64,000 nucleotides of DNA. Origin: Lepidostoma basale (taxonomy: Eukaryota; Arthropoda; Insecta; Trichoptera; Lepidostomatidae). A program made the translations under genes and the position numbers. Of this stretch, positions 20,540 through 30,924 are shown piece by piece. Under the pieces are notes generated by a model. The model saw nothing but the letters and a program-made list of their open reading frames with translations. It made no database searches and was not told where the DNA came from. The stretch covers positions 1,675,501-1,739,500 of the forward strand of contig JAHDVF020000009.1 of NCBI GenBank assembly GCA_022606425.2. The letters are read 5' to 3'. Within the stretch, counting starts at the first letter, position 1. Each line of letters starts with the position of its first letter.

Positions 20540-20712
20540 TATTAATTTCTCGGCGCTACGCCCCGGTGTGGGACTTGGCCTCCTCCACAACGGTCCTCCA
20601 CCGACTTCTGTCTCTGGCCATCTCTCTCCATTCCCCAGCTCCTTCCATTTTCTCCCAATCTTCTTCCACGCAATCCGCCCATCTTCTCCTCGGTCTGCCT
20701 CTTGGTCTCTTA
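20540..20712 (-). pseudogene. LINE-F 3' end (GRPRRRW-type)
   Basis: Minus strand: RGRPRRRWADCVEEDWEKM, REMARDRSRWRTVVEEAKSH then TGA and AATTAATAAATGAATG-like tail. A second copy is at 32.71-33.06 kb. Confidence 0.75.
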
Positions 20713-20879
20713 TTCACTTACTCCTCTACATACAGATCGGGAGTAGTAAACAAGATTTTAAACGGAATATAATTTTATGCTGACATAAATATAGAATCAT
20801 GTTTAAAAAAAAAAATTCTTTATTTTTATCACTACTGCATTTAAATAAATACAATATTTTTTCTAACTTGATCATACCA

Positions 20880-20990
20880 GACAGACCGGTCTGTCGATTC
20901 CAGCGAGCCTGGCGAAACCGGTCGCCGTCGAAGTAAAGATAAAAAAAACTACTTATTAAAAATACATAATTTTATTTAATTACTCTAACA
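20880..20990 (+). mobile_element. Family D element, partial
   Basis: CTGTCGATTCCAGCGAGCCT followed by GGCGAAACCGGTCGCC and GTCGAAGTAAAGAT. Same CTGTCGA core lesion as other D copies; GAAAC and GTC intact. Confidence 0.55.
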
Positions 20991-21034
20991 ATCGATGTTA
21001 AAAAGTCATTTAGAAACCAACCTACTTTGACTGC

Positions 21035-21290
21035 TACCCCGAAGGTTCCGGGTTCGATTCTCGCGAGGGCAGTGTGATTGTCACGCTGTCTTTGGTCTGG
21101 TGTAGAATTCACGTGACAATAAAATGGCAATGGATAAGCTACCTATTACATATCACGAGAATCACTATGATAGCGATAATAATACCCTTTACATCGATTT
21201 GGCTCATGGTGTCATGATGTAAAGAGCGATTCAACAAAATAATAATAACAACAATAATAATAATAATAATAATAATAATAAAGTGGAATT
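21035..21290 (+). mobile_element. SINE-1 (beta), head truncated
   Basis: Begins within the tRNA-like part (CCGAAGGTTCCGGG with B box GGTTCGATTCT) and runs through GAATTCACGTGACAATAAAA to the beta end (CATCGATTTGGCTCATGG, GAGCGATTCAAC) and an AATAAT microsatellite. It is followed by a family D tail (GAACTTCCATCAAAAG). Confidence 0.75.
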
Positions 21291-21439
21291 TGTTTTTAAA
21301 AAATGCATTGATTATATTTAATTATTATTTAAACTGAACTTCCATCAAAAGATTTCAGAAAAAAATCATTCGATTATCTTAAGATTTATACACATTTATA
21401 TGATGAATTTCTAAAGCAATCGATCAGTTAGTATTACCT

Positions 21440-21545
21440 ATTACATGTCACGAAAATAACTATGATAGCTGTAAAACCCTTAACATCGATTTGGCCCATG
21501 CTGTCATGATGTAAAAGAGCGATTCAACAAAATAATAATAGTGAA
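21440..21545 (+). mobile_element. SINE-1 (beta) 3' fragment
   Basis: Only TACCTATTACATGTCACG onward is present, ending GAGCGATTCAACAAAATAAT. Second beta end within 300 bp. Confidence 0.65.
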
Positions 21546-22061
21546 AAGAAGAAGAAATTTTATGTTATTTATTTGGCACATTATAAAACAAATTGAAAAC
21601 CTTTTTACTCCTGAAGTATTTACCGCTATCAGACTAGAAAAACGGCAGTTTAATCTGCGTTTTCGATGGTCCAACGCCGTTCAATGGTCCATACATTCGC
21701 CTCCCCACTAAACAGAAGTCGTTTCCACTTACTGAAGTGTAACATTGTTTGGTTTCGCGTCTTCTGTGCACTGCAATTGTACCGATTCGGCCAAAACAAA
21801 TTTTATACCGGCAGTCTAGACACCGCTTACTGGACTGTGTAAACGCCGTTACGTTACTTTTATTTACCTCCTTTTCAATAAGATACCGAGAAGAAAAAAT
21901 ACGGATTTTTTATCCAACGATCCACGAAGCACTTGAAATCTGGGGAAATTTTGGTATTGCATATAAAAGTAATGTTATATCTAATTACATGAATTGATTA
22001 ATTTACTGAATTACTTTTTAAATAAATATGCCTTTCTCCGAAGATAAAGGAGTTGTGAATT
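21546..22061. other. Unassigned, 82-codon plus frame
   Basis: 21749-21997 translates as MVSRLLCTAIVPIRPKQILY onward. Its composition is moderately complex, but no family is recognisable and no flanking signals support a gene. Confidence 0.25.
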
Positions 22062-22315
22062 GACGACCTTCGTGGCAGAGTGGTAAGAGCTCTGACTTCC
22101 ATATCGAAGGTCCCGGGTTCGATTCCCGGCGATGGCAGTGTGATTGTCACACTGTCATTGATCTGGTGTAGAATTCACGTGACAATAAAATGGCGATAGA
22201 TTGGCTACCTATCACATGTCACGAGAATCAATATAATAGCTAAAAAATAAATTGTATACAGTAATTGGATTCAAACGACCCGTTGTATACAAAATAATAA
22301 TAATAATAATAAATA
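22062..22315 (+). mobile_element. SINE-1 (alpha), full length
   Basis: Best copy. The head begins at GACGACCTTCG, with A box TGGCAGAGTGG (22073-22083) and B box GGTTCGATTCC (22116-22126) spaced as in a tRNA. The body has GTGACAATAAAATGGCG. The alpha 3' end TACAGTAATTGGATTC and AAACGACCCGTTG is followed by an AATAAT tail. The head supports internal polymerase III transcription. Confidence 0.85.
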
Positions 22316-22324
22316 TATATAGGA

Positions 22325-22700
22325 AAGGTTTAATAAATAGATGAATTAAGAAAGAAATGTAAGGCCGATGACCGCATCATGGATAAAAATAAAAAAGGAT
22401 CCCTAAGATGGTTTGGACATATGGAACGAATGGATGAAAGTAGAATGCTTAAAAAGTTGTCCACAAGCAGCGTGAGTGGAAAAAGAAGCCGACGACGACC
22501 GAGGAAAACAAGGAAAAAATTAATCAATTACTAAAAGGCGGTCACATTCGAAGTCGGAATAATCGACGTGCGTGCATGGTACGATGTATGAATGTAGAGG
22601 AATTCAGAGAGGTATGCTAGGGCAGGGCATTATGGCGATCCATCCTCTCTGCCTACCCCTCCGGGGAAATAGCGTGATGGTTAGTTAGTTAGTTTAATAG
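22325..22700 (+). pseudogene. LINE-B (diverged) fragment
   Basis: KCKADDRIMDKNKKGSLRWF, GHMERMDESRMLKKL, SGKRSRRRPRKTR, then RNNRRACMVRCMNVEEFREVC. Ends with the hairpin (CCCCTCCGGGG version) and GTTAGTTAGTTAG. Confidence 0.75.
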
Positions 22701-22895
22701 TTACAAATAAAAAGAAGACAGGACAAATAAATCAAATATCGAATGGCGGTCACGTGAGGACTCAGAGAAATCGACGTGCGTGCATGACATGATGTATGAA
22801 TGTTGAAGAGGCGAGAGAATTATGTCAGCAATAACAGTGTGGCAGATCATTCTTTCCGCCTACCCCTTCGGGGTACGGCGTGATAGTTTGTAAAT
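22701..22895 (+). pseudogene. LINE-B fragment, second in tandem
   Basis: Begins near the DQINQI region (GACAGGACAAATAAATCAAA), then RNRRACMT*CMNVEEARELCQ, hairpin CCCCTTCGGGG and a short tail. It follows directly on the tail of the previous copy. Confidence 0.7.
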
Positions 22896-22939
22896 ATAAT
22901 AACAGTGTTTTAAAATTAAAACATTTTAACCCATTTGCC

Positions 22940-23065
22940 ACATGGTAGACGACCCCCGGAAAAACCAAAGAGATGGATCGACAGCTGGGAGTCGACCTCG
23001 CAGGAGGCCAATTCCTCTTAAGAAACAGGCCACAAGGTCTACACTAAGAAGAAGAAGACAGAAGA
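22940..23065 (+). pseudogene. LINE-D 3' end
   Basis: Nucleotides match the reverse of the 9.2 kb copy (GAGATGGATCGACAGCTGGG, GAGGCCAATTCCTCTTAAG) and end in AAGAAGAAGACAG. Confidence 0.75.
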
Positions 23066-23504
23066 AGCTCTTAATAATAACACGTAATGCTTAAATGAAA
23101 TACTGTATCTGTATTATCTGTATTATTTCTAACGCTTTTATTATTCCAAAGTTATTTCAGTTTTTCTTTGACAAAACTGATCCAAAACGACCGTTCATTC
23201 GTGCGTGGTCTGGAAGGTTCTCGTACCTATTGAATATTGAATATATCGATGTGTGTCTGTACACACAGGCCTCGTATCTGGCCAGAAGTGTAAGGGCCCT
23301 TCACTCTTGCGGTACCTAGGTGACCCTTTCAAACACTCGAAACTTTCACGACAAACATAAGCTATCCATAGGGCTTCCGTCCGTTTCAAATACTTTTATC
23401 TCTTGTGTTTATAACGATTTTTTTTTTACCGTAAAATAAAGTAAAAAATAAGTTAAAACGCTTTTATATAATAATTTCTTTTAAAACTATTTCATTTCAC
23501 CGAG
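23066..23504. other. No gene identified
   Basis: 23180-23390 is more complex, with short frames in both directions (64-74 codons) and no recognised family. Confidence 0.3.
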
Positions 23505-23665
23505 GGTGGATGAACCGCCAAACCGGTCAGCCCTGACATACATCTCTAGATTCCTTAACATTAATACATCGTAACATGCTAGCCCGTCGATTTTTCCGAC
23601 TTCGAATGTGGCCGCCTTTTAGTATTTGATTAATTTGGTCATGTTATGCTTTCCTTGCTTTCCTT
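23505..23665 (-). pseudogene. LINE-B C-terminal fragment
   Basis: Minus strand matches DQINQILKGGHIRSRK, NRRAxMLRCxNVKESRDVCQ, in degraded form; the tail is missing. Confidence 0.6.
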
Positions 23666-23678
23666 GCCATTATAAAAA

Positions 23679-23890
23679 TAGTCCATTGTTTTGGCCGAAA
23701 TACTATGATACTTCAACATTATTACTGTAAAAATTTTAAAACACTTATAATATCACAATTTATTTTTATTCACTGAGGCATCTGATGATGCCAACATCGG
23801 TTGGCGAAACAGCTGCCGCGACACTCTCAGTGAATAAAAAGAAATTGTGATATTATAACAGTGTTTTAGATTTTAACAGTAGGTAATTAT
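23679..23890 (+). mobile_element. H3 palindromic element
   Basis: Arms starting ATTTTAAAACACTTATAATA and ending TATTATAACAGTGTTTTAGA pair over about 50 bases, with an outer segment CCATTGTTTTGGCCGAAA on the left. The right-hand counterpart of that outer segment survives in the 29.3-29.7 kb copy, so the complete element was a longer palindrome. Confidence 0.65.
23782..23816 (+). ncRNA. Hammerhead-like motif, family H3
   Basis: CTGATGA (23782-23788), extra T, stem II GCCAAC/GTTGGC (perfect, loop ATCG), GAAAC (23806-23810), then AGCTGC. All CUGANGA and GAAA bases are present. The cleavage triplet reads TGC where the sister copy at 29.35 kb has GTC, so this copy probably cannot cut. Confidence 0.55.
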
Positions 23891-24014
23891 AAAAATAATT
23901 AAACTCGTAAGTTATTCTCAATCTGCATATACGCTTCTGGATAAGAAGCAAGTATTGAATTTGTATAATTTTGTATGGCTGTTTTCTTTTATAGTTTATG
24001 TCACGGAATATTTT

Positions 24015-24310
24015 ATTAATTCATGATTAGTATTTGGTCATGCCGGTCTTCCACTGCTTCTCTTTCCACTCACACTGCTTGTATACAACATTTGAACCAT
24101 TTCTCTCTCGTCCATTCGTTCCGTGTGTCCAAATCATCTCAGGAATTCTTTTTTAATTTAACTTATGATGCAATTATCTGCCTTACATTTCTTCCTTATT
24201 TCGTAGTTCGTTATTCTGTCATTAATATCGTTTTACCTCACATTTTTCTTAGTGATTTAATTTCTACGGTATTTATCATTCTTTATTCCTTCTTTTGTCA
24301 GCTCCAAGCT
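24015..24310 (-). pseudogene. LINE-B, heavily mutated
   Basis: Minus strand follows QKKE*RINTVEIKSLRKM then DDLDTRNEWTREKW, matching LINE-B with many substitutions and stops. Older than the other copies. Confidence 0.6.
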
Positions 24311-24814
24311 TAAATTATACAGGTGTTTTAAATATACATTCTATTTCATATAGTAATTCAGTTATACAATTTTTATTCTTAACATGGACTTCTTTCAATT
24401 CCCACAGCCGGCACATGCCAAATTATGTTATTAGCCCCTTAACCTTTTGGTTCGGGGTTGAAACATTATATGAACTCTTTTCAGGCCGGCTTATTAAATT
24501 GGAGGCTCTTCGTGCAAGAAAATTTTAGATTGACACAATTGACAGAATCATTTATTTTTTTCTTTAGTGATATCAAGATCCCTGGTAACTTGTTAGGATA
24601 TTTCTTCAAACAAATATAACATATTTACAGAATTAAATAAGATCAAATCTAACCAGGAACACATTAGCATGTTCGCTGTTAAGGAAGCAGAAATATCCCT
24701 AATGTATGCAATATTTTCATCGTGGATATTGATTCTCTATAGCGATCATGTTCAGCAGATTTATTACTCTCCTCATTGGCATCACAATAGACAGATTTTT
24801 AATGTAATCAATAC
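24311..24814. other. No gene seen
   Basis: AT-rich. The 77-codon frame at 24295-24528 has no recognisable domain. Confidence 0.4.
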
Positions 24815-25022
24815 GAATTAATACGTCTGTTTTCTAGAATGGAAATGAAAAGTTTAGCCATATTAAGGCATTATCGAATAGTTTGACATTATGTGTAAAA
24901 ACTTAAAAAGGCGAAACATGTCATTCTCATAAAATATAAGAAAACTTATTGAAAGCACACGTTTTAATGAATTAATTTGATGTTTTACATCACTAAATTT
25001 TACATGAAGAAACGATAAATAG
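24815..25022. mobile_element. Family C palindrome, decayed
   Basis: TACGAATTAATACGTCTG, TAAGGCATTATCGAATAG, GGCGAAACATGTCATTC and TGAAAGCACACGTTTTAATG keep the family C order; the centre no longer pairs well. Confidence 0.55.
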
Positions 25023-25044
25023 GTTCGGTATTGATTTTACGAGG

Positions 25045-25370
25045 CAGAATTATATTTCATTTTCATTTCATTTCATTTATTTTAATACAAATTACAAACA
25101 TTACAGAAATATTTCCAGATCGTTTGCAATTACATTATAAGAATTTAAAAGAGAAGCATAAAAACATATAAATAAATAAAAAAGTTTAAGAATTATAAAT
25201 AATCATAACATTGATATTGCATCCCTGAGGCAACTCACACTATCACGAAATATGTCGACCTCCGAGGCGATCCGATTAAGCAATAAGATTGCCCTACCCA
25301 CAGGCATAACCATTGGCAGGTTGGTTCTGCAGCGTGGCAAATAAAACAATCTGTGCTATTGTTGCTATTC
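25045..25370 (-). pseudogene. LINE-T C-terminus with TGAAA-type tail
   Basis: Minus strand: LFYLPRCRTNLPMVMPVGRA then ILLLNRIASEVDIFRDS and CLRDAISML, stop, an AT-rich 3' UTR and a TGAAATGAAA tail (25060-25080). The peptide matches the ends of two other copies (42.06 and 50.9 kb) and is typical of the very C-terminus of some non-LTR polyproteins. Confidence 0.65.
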
Positions 25371-26234
25371 AATGCTATCCAAAATATCTATGTGGGATAT
25401 AAATATGGTTAATCTCAATTCTTTTTTGATAAATATACTCGTATATAAAAAGATTTGTAATGAAAAATATGTATAAAAAGATATATTTAAAAATCATTTT
25501 TATATAATGAATCGAAAAATATGACTGTACTGAAAGAAAAGGGAAATTATAATAGTTAATAAATACTGATGGAAACAGAAATTATGAATAATTAATTAAG
25601 TATTGGTGAAAACTGTGAGTTTTGTCGTGCGTTACATAACTTTGAAAGCACGTTTGCATAAAGATTAGCATAAATCTTTGAACAAAAGTGCGGACATTTT
25701 CACTTAGTGCCGACGCAGTACAAAGTTACTCGAACGAGTTTGTCGATGGTTTTCCATTTCTAATTAAAAGTTCTAAATTTAAGCGTAAAGTTCGGAATTT
25801 GAGTTTAAAACTTCACCTCAACACTCCCAAAGATGTCTCAAAATAATAAATTAAGCCCTCCACCGAAACAGACTCATTGATTCTTGTGAAACTGCTTTAG
25901 TAAGTAGTATTAATTATTGTTAGGTTAATTTTACTATTCATATTAATATTTTGTAGTGAATTGTGTATTCCGTTCGTGAAGTTAAAGATAATATTCTTCA
26001 TCTTTCTCCTAGCTATTTTCCGTTATTGGGGGTCGGCTCTCCTAATATGACTTCTCCAAGTTTTGTGGCTGTCCAGTCACAACGCCTTCAAGTCATTCTT
26101 GACTGTAGATATCCATCTTCCATACTTACACCACATACACCACATATTCCTATCTTCCCTTCGCATTTAGTCACCAGCAATTTTTTTAATGTCTCCCTCT
26201 GCTTTTTCTATCCTCACGAGGTCGCCACTCTAGA
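25371..26234. other. No gene; one short dispersed repeat
   Basis: 25618-25695 (GTTTTGTCGTGCGTTACATA onward) recurs at 28538-28610 almost unchanged. The rest, including the 122-codon frame at 25963-26331 that runs into a SINE, shows no family. Confidence 0.4.
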
Positions 26235-26690
26235 CTGGACCAGTCTGTTGAGGCTAGCGAACCTGGCGAAACCGGTCGCTGTCGAAATAGAGACGAAATA
26301 CGACCTTCGTAGCCGAGTGGTAAGTGCATAGACTACCACCCCAAAGGTTCCGGGTTCGATTCCCGGCGAGGGCAGTGTGATTGTCTCACTGTCTTTGGTC
26401 TGGTGAAGAATTCACGTGACAATAAAATGGCGATAGATTAGCTACCTATCGCATGTCACTAGAATCACTATGATAGCTATAATACTCTTTACATCGATTT
26501 GGCTCATGCTGTCATGATGTATAGAGCGATTCAACAAAATAATAATAATAATAATAAAAAAGTGGAATTTGTTAAAAAAAATGCATTGTTTTATTTAATT
26601 ATTATTTAAACTGAACTTCCATCAAAAGATTATAGAAAGAAATCATTCGATTATCTTAAGATTTTAGTAATACACATTTATATAATGAAA
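26235..26690 (+). mobile_element. Family D element, split by SINE-1
   Basis: CTGTTGAGGCTAGCGAACCT, GGCGAAACCGGTCGCTG and GTCGAAATAGAGACGAAA precede the SINE. AAAAGTGGAATTTG, ATGCATTGTTTTATTTAATT and GAACTTCCATCAAAAG follow it at 26565-26640. Joined, they match the uninterrupted 6.45 kb copy. Confidence 0.6.
26301..26560 (+). mobile_element. SINE-1 (beta), full length
   Basis: Head CGACCTTCGTAGCCGAGTGG with A box TAGCCGAGTGG (26310-26320) and B box GGTTCGATTCC (26353-26363). Body as in alpha; beta 3' end CATCGATTTGGCTCATGC and GAGCGATTCAAC, then an AATAAT tail. Confidence 0.85.
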
Positions 26691-26869
26691 TTCCAAAGCA
26701 ATCGATTAGTTAGAATTCACGTCATCAAAGCTTCAAACATATATTCCCCAGTATGTTAAATTATGAAATAGCGAATTTAGGATTTAATTACGAAGAAAAT
26801 GCATTCTACATTTGATACAAACATGTCACGTTAAATAACAGTGTAATATGTTGGTCAAGTTATTGAATA

Positions 26870-27006
26870 ATTCTCAGCAATTTACATCTTTAAACAGAGA
26901 TACGGCTTGAAGATGTCTGACGCAATTCTTCCCGGTCTCGGTCAAGTTCTCATTCATCATCTGCGGCCGATACTTGAGAACCGCCCGGCCGCTGACATTA
27001 CCACTA
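26870..27006. other. Complex unique DNA beside mariner 1
   Basis: GC-richer, non-repeated. With 27934-28075 it forms the pre-insertion target of mariner 1. It could be part of a host transcription unit, but no exon is demonstrable. Confidence 0.3.
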
Positions 27007-27933
27007 CGAGGTATGTTCAAAAAGTATCGCGAATTTTGAATTTCCGCCGGTTACGTATATTCGATTTTTGATTTTTTTGTGGCGTTATGTTGGTACTCAT
27101 GTCTCTCACTTATGCCGATAAGTTCGGCCAGTTTGAATGTTCAGTTAATTTTTGAGAGCCACTTTGCTTGCACGTGTTTTGGCTCGTCTTCGATTTTTGC
27201 CCACTCCAAAAAAATGGATCAAAGAATCTGTATCAAATTTTGAGTGAAAAACAAAATTAAGTCCCCGGACGCATTCCGAATGTTGACTGTGGCATATGGT
27301 GAAGCTATCTTGGACCAAAGCAACGTTTATCGGTGGTACAAAATGTTCTCAGAGGACTGAGAAGATGTGAACGAAAAAGAGCCTGCCGGACGCCCGAGCA
27401 CGTCAACAACAGACGAAAACATTGATGAAGTGAATAACATAGTATTGGCCAATCGTCGAATCAACGCTAGAGAAGTTGCTGAGGACTTAAACATATCGCT
27501 TGGCTCGTGCCATTCGATTTTTACCAATGATTTGGGCATGAGATCGGTCGCCGCGAAATTCGTACCAAAATTGCTCAATTTCGCATCTGCTTGTGCGCGA
27601 ATTTTTGGCCAAAACAACACACCAATAATGCCGCAGCCACCGTATTCCCCAGATCTGACCCCCTGTGACTTTTTCTTGTTCCCGAAACTGAAAAGGCCCA
27701 TGAAAGGACGACGCTAGGCTACGATTGAGGAGATAAAGACGGCATCGAAGGAGGAGCTGAACAAGATCACAAAAAATGATTTTTTGGGGTGCTTCGAGGA
27801 TTGAAAAAAACGTTGGCACAAGTGTATAATATCTGGTTGGGATCACTTTGAAGGGGACAAAATAGAAATTCATGAATATATAAATAATTTTTGAAAAAAC
27901 ACAAAATTCGCGATACTTTTTGAACGGACCTCG
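27007..27933 (+). mobile_element. Mariner 1, internally deleted
   Basis: The 31-base ends (27007-27037 and 27903-27933) pair at 29 positions and are flanked by TA. At 927 bp it is about 350 bp shorter than a complete mariner. The missing segment includes the central part of the transposase. Confidence 0.9.
27214..27870 (+). pseudogene. Mariner transposase, deleted and interrupted
   Basis: ATG at 27214 opens a frame with VYRWYKMF and GRPSTSTTDENI (N-terminal DNA-binding region), then REVAEDLNISLGSCHSIF and GMRSVAAKFVPKLLNF. It jumps straight to PPYSPDLTPCDFFLFPKL, which holds the third catalytic Asp. The first two Asp residues lie in the lost block. TGA stops occur at 27241 and 27358 and a TAG near 27717. 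It is inactive. Confidence 0.9.
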
Positions 27934-28221
27934 TATATCGTACTGCGAAGTGTACGGTCGGTAAAGTAGAGCGCAGTTTTTCTGCCCGTTTAGCTCTGCT
28001 TTCCCCATTTGGCCAGGCTGCCGAGGCGGTTTATCCGACAATATAATACTTCCCGTAGAAACTAACATTAATTCCGCTAGCGCATAAACGCATGTTTCAT
28101 TCTTGCTAGACTCTGTGATCTTGAATACGGTTTAATTATAAAGAACCGCGCCGGTTATACGGTTATTGCCACGTGTATTGTGTTTTGACTACGGGTATAT
28201 TTATTATTGTAACTAAATAAT

Positions 28222-28540
28222 TATTCTTCTTCTTTATTGTAGACCTATGTGGTCTGTTCTAGAGAGTTGCTCCTCCTGTGAGGTAGATTCCCAGCTGTTC
28301 TTCCATCTTTTAGGAGGTCTTCCACGAGGACGAGCCCCATGAGGTTGATTATGCAATGCAATATAGGGGAGTCTGGTGGAGTCCATTCATTGAACATGAC
28401 CGTACCAGTCCCTTTTTCGCTGTCTGCTCCATCTTATAATATCCTCAACCTCACATATCTCTCTTATTCTGGCGTTCCTCACGTGATCCCTCAGTGTCTT
28501 GCCTGCTATCGTCCTCAGTGTCTTCATTTCGGAAGTTTTG
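28222..28540 (-). pseudogene. LINE-D C-terminus
   Basis: Minus strand: SEMKTLRTIAGKTLRDHVRN, REICEVEDIIRWSRQRKR, DWYGHVQ, later PRGRPPKRW-like and an AAGAAGAAG tail at the left end. Cut at 28540 by the dispersed repeat GTTTTGTCGTGCG. Confidence 0.75.
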
Positions 28541-28644
28541 TCGTGCGTTACATAACTTTGAAAGCACGTTTGCATAAAGATTAGCAAACATATTTGAACA
28601 AAAGTCCGGACATTTCATCATCATGGGTAAAGTGGAGTAAACTA

Positions 28645-28880
28645 AATGATTAATGTTTTTAATTGAAATTTCTTGGTAGTAGTTCATTTTAAATAATGAA
28701 AACAAAAAAAAAATGATACAAAATTTCATTATTATTATGTATTTAGTGTGCTTCCACTTGTAATTATATTCGACCGGTTTCGGCAGTTTGCCCAGACGAT
28801 GGCGGTAAGCTGCCGAAACCGGTCGAACATAAACACAAGTGGAAGCACACTAAACACACAATAATAAAGAAATTTTGTTT
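28645..28880. mobile_element. Family E palindromic element, second copy
   Basis: Same flank (TTGAAATTTCTTGGTAG) and arms as at 10.8-11.07 kb. The centre is shorter. Core CAGACGA, stem II GGCGGTAAGCTGCC with one mismatch, then GAAACCGGTC. Confidence 0.7.
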
Positions 28881-28984
28881 CAATTTTTTTTTTGTTTTCA
28901 TTATTTATTGTAAATAGTTTTTTTTAACGTTTATAAAAGTTATATCCATCCAAAATGTGTGGAATTTTACGTTTTATCATAAAT

Positions 28985-29097
28985 TTAACTTACTAAATCA
29001 CTAACTAACCATCACGCCGTTTCCCCGAAATGGTTAGTAGAAAGAATGGACTGACAAACTTTCTTTCTTCGATTTATTCGACTCCTCACGTGGCGGA
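28985..29097 (-). pseudogene. LINE-B 3' end, internally deleted
   Basis: Reverse tail CTAACTAACCATCACGCC and the terminal hairpin lead to a short coding remnant, then to HVRSRNR-like sequence. It meets LINE-G at 29097. Confidence 0.6.
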
Positions 29098-29290
29098 CAT
29101 TCTCAGTCGTATTCCTCATGATTGAGGGTCGTGTCCATCCTGTAAACCATTGACCATGGCACGCCATGCGCTCCTGTCACCCGTCAGTCTCCAGGCTGCA
29201 GCTAATGAGAGACCAGTCAGATCCCTGATTTGATCGGACCAGCGGCTAGGTGGTCGTCACTGTGGTAGCCTTCCCTCCACTTTACCCGTG
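29098..29290 (-). pseudogene. LINE-G C-terminus
   Basis: Minus strand: RPPSRWSDQIRDLTGLSLAA, AWRLTGDRSAWRAMVNGLQD, GHDPQS stop. A LINE C-terminal end unlike A, B or D. A copy with an internal deletion is at 33.14-33.22 kb. Confidence 0.7.
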
Positions 29291-29323
29291 ATGTATTTAC
29301 AATAAACGAGTTTATTGTAACAC

Positions 29324-29356
29324 CTGATGATGCCAACATCGGTTGCCGTAACAGCT
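29324..29356 (+). ncRNA. Hammerhead-like motif, H3 second copy
   Basis: CTGATGA (29324-29330), extra T, GCCAAC/GTTGCC, then GTAAC in place of GAAAC, and a longer palindromic stem III ACAGCTGT followed by C. The cleavage triplet GTC is intact here but one GAAA base is changed, the opposite of the 23.8 kb copy. Confidence 0.5.
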
Positions 29357-29428
29357 GTCGCGACACTCTCAGTGAATAAAAAGAAATTGTGAAATTACAA
29401 CAGTGTTTTAAATTTTAACAGTAATAAT

Positions 29429-29697
29429 GTGGAAATAATGAATGAAGAAAGAATGGTAAAAAAATTATATGTTTACGATGTAAATGGAACCAGAAATAGA
29501 GGAAGGTGGCACGATCAAATAAATCAAATATTTAATGTCGGCCATGTGAGGAGTCAGAGAAATCGACGCGCGTGCATGACACGATGTATGAATGTTGAGG
29601 AAGCGAGAGAAAAATGTCAGGAAAGAAAAGTGTGGCACTCCATTCTTTCTGCCTACCCTTTCGGGGAGACGGCGTGATGGTAAGTTAGTTAGTTAGT
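29429..29697 (+). pseudogene. LINE-B 3' end
   Basis: MNEERMVKKLYVYDVNGTRN, a small deletion, RWHDQINQIFNVGHVRSQRN, RRACMTRCMNVEEAREKCQE, RKVWHSILSAYPFGETA, hairpin and GTTAGTTAGTTAG. Frame open over 82 codons. Confidence 0.85.
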
Positions 29698-29879
29698 TAT
29701 GTTGAAGTATTATAGTGTTTCGGCCAAAACAATGGACATTGTTTAATGTTACACTTTACTGAAAACCAATCCCTTGAATTGAGTCTATCGAGGAAGAAAA
29801 CTTGTGTTTTGTCTGGAAGCGAATAAACGGTTCCTCGGTCAATAATTGAGTGTTCTTAATATTCTGTACGTTGAATATT

Positions 29880-30180
29880 GTGGTCAGGTTCACGAAACAA
29901 TGGCTGGTGGTTGTAAATGTCTGGTCCCCGAAGTGTGACGACTGTAGTCCGGGCCGTACCCTCGACATTGCGTCTTGCCGCCATTCGGCTCCAGCGATTC
30001 CCGCAGTGGCGTGCCCGCGCCAGGCATCTTGATCTTGGCAATGATTTCTTTTCGCCGTCCGGTTTTTTGCATTGCTCACTTAAAACAGGCTCGCCAACTT
30101 GCTCCGGGCGGTCAACGTTCCAATATGGCCGACCGCGGTTTGTATAATATTACGTTTAAATACCGCCGTCTATGATTCAA
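29880..30180. other. GC-rich unassigned island
   Basis: Markedly GC-richer than its surroundings and unique here. Three overlapping frames are open on the minus strand and two on the plus strand, which is what GC-rich DNA does by chance. CGTGAAC on the minus strand could be a splice donor. A host exon or promoter is possible; no family is recognised. Confidence 0.25.
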
Positions 30181-30924
30181 AGAGGCGTAAATAGATTGTA
30201 ATAAAAACAATACAAAAACAAACCATCACGCTGTTTCTCTGCAGGGTTGGGCAGAGAGTTTATTTGGTACGTGATTATTCCTCTCTTCCCTATGATGGGT
30301 ATCTTCTACACGTTGCTTCTAAAAACCATCAATATCTCTATAAATATAATAAATACAAGGTTAAGATTTTAGGTATTCCTCCATAATATATTTACGCATT
30401 GATTTAAAAAATAATATAAATAATAATCAGAATTTATCGGGTACATCGGAGGTATTTTGTGAAAATCGAAAACAAATTCGCGTATAAACAGCGATTTGAG
30501 TGCGTCACACTATATTCGCATCTCACTCTTGCATATGTTCTAGCTCAATGTTCTCACTCTCGCCGTCCCGCCGCGCCCGCGATTGCTTTCGGGCTTGCAA
30601 CCAGAGCGGACCTATGCCCGTTCCGTGAGCGTTGCCAGATGTTTTTTTTATTAATGTTTTTAGCAATTAAATCTCAATTATTATAATTTTTGACGTCAAT
30701 TATAATTATATAAGGGGATAAGCTATGAATGTTCCTATTTTTCCGATTTGAAATCGCTAATTTTTTAACGCGTACTGACTACCCTACACCGGAACGCACG
30801 TTTTTATTTTAGTACCGTAAGGGAAAGGTTATACACTAGATTTACTATAAATAATGAAGCCGTTATGACACCACCTACTAGTGTCCATCGGTACAGATGA
30901 ACCAGTTCATTCACTCTGAAGGGT
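30181..30924. other. No gene identified; small LINE-B tail at the start
   Basis: 30220-30260 is a reverse LINE-B terminus. 30450-30640 is a CpG-richer stretch (TCGCCGTCCCGCCGCG) with a 75-codon frame and no recognisable domain; it may be regulatory. Confidence 0.3.

Larger units (their letters stand above)
29318..29740 (+). mobile_element. H3 palindrome, right half, split by LINE-B
   Basis: 29318-29428 matches the right arm of the 23.7 kb element. After the LINE-B, 29698-29740 (ATGTTGAAGTATTATAG, GGCCAAAACAATGG) supplies the outer right arm that complements the outer left arm at 23.68 kb. Confidence 0.6.

Noticed and set aside
22073..22126. tRNA gene from A and B boxes
   Set aside because: The boxes are correctly spaced, but the same head recurs in many copies fused to a SINE body and tail, and the acceptor stem does not close. 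It is a SINE head.
22665..22695. Telomeric TTAG repeats
   Set aside because: Runs are 3-4 units of TTAG or GTTA directly after the LINE-B hairpin, so they are retroposon tails.
27487..28068. 193-codon minus-strand gene
   Set aside because: It is antisense to mariner 1 and runs through its inverted repeat into flanking DNA.
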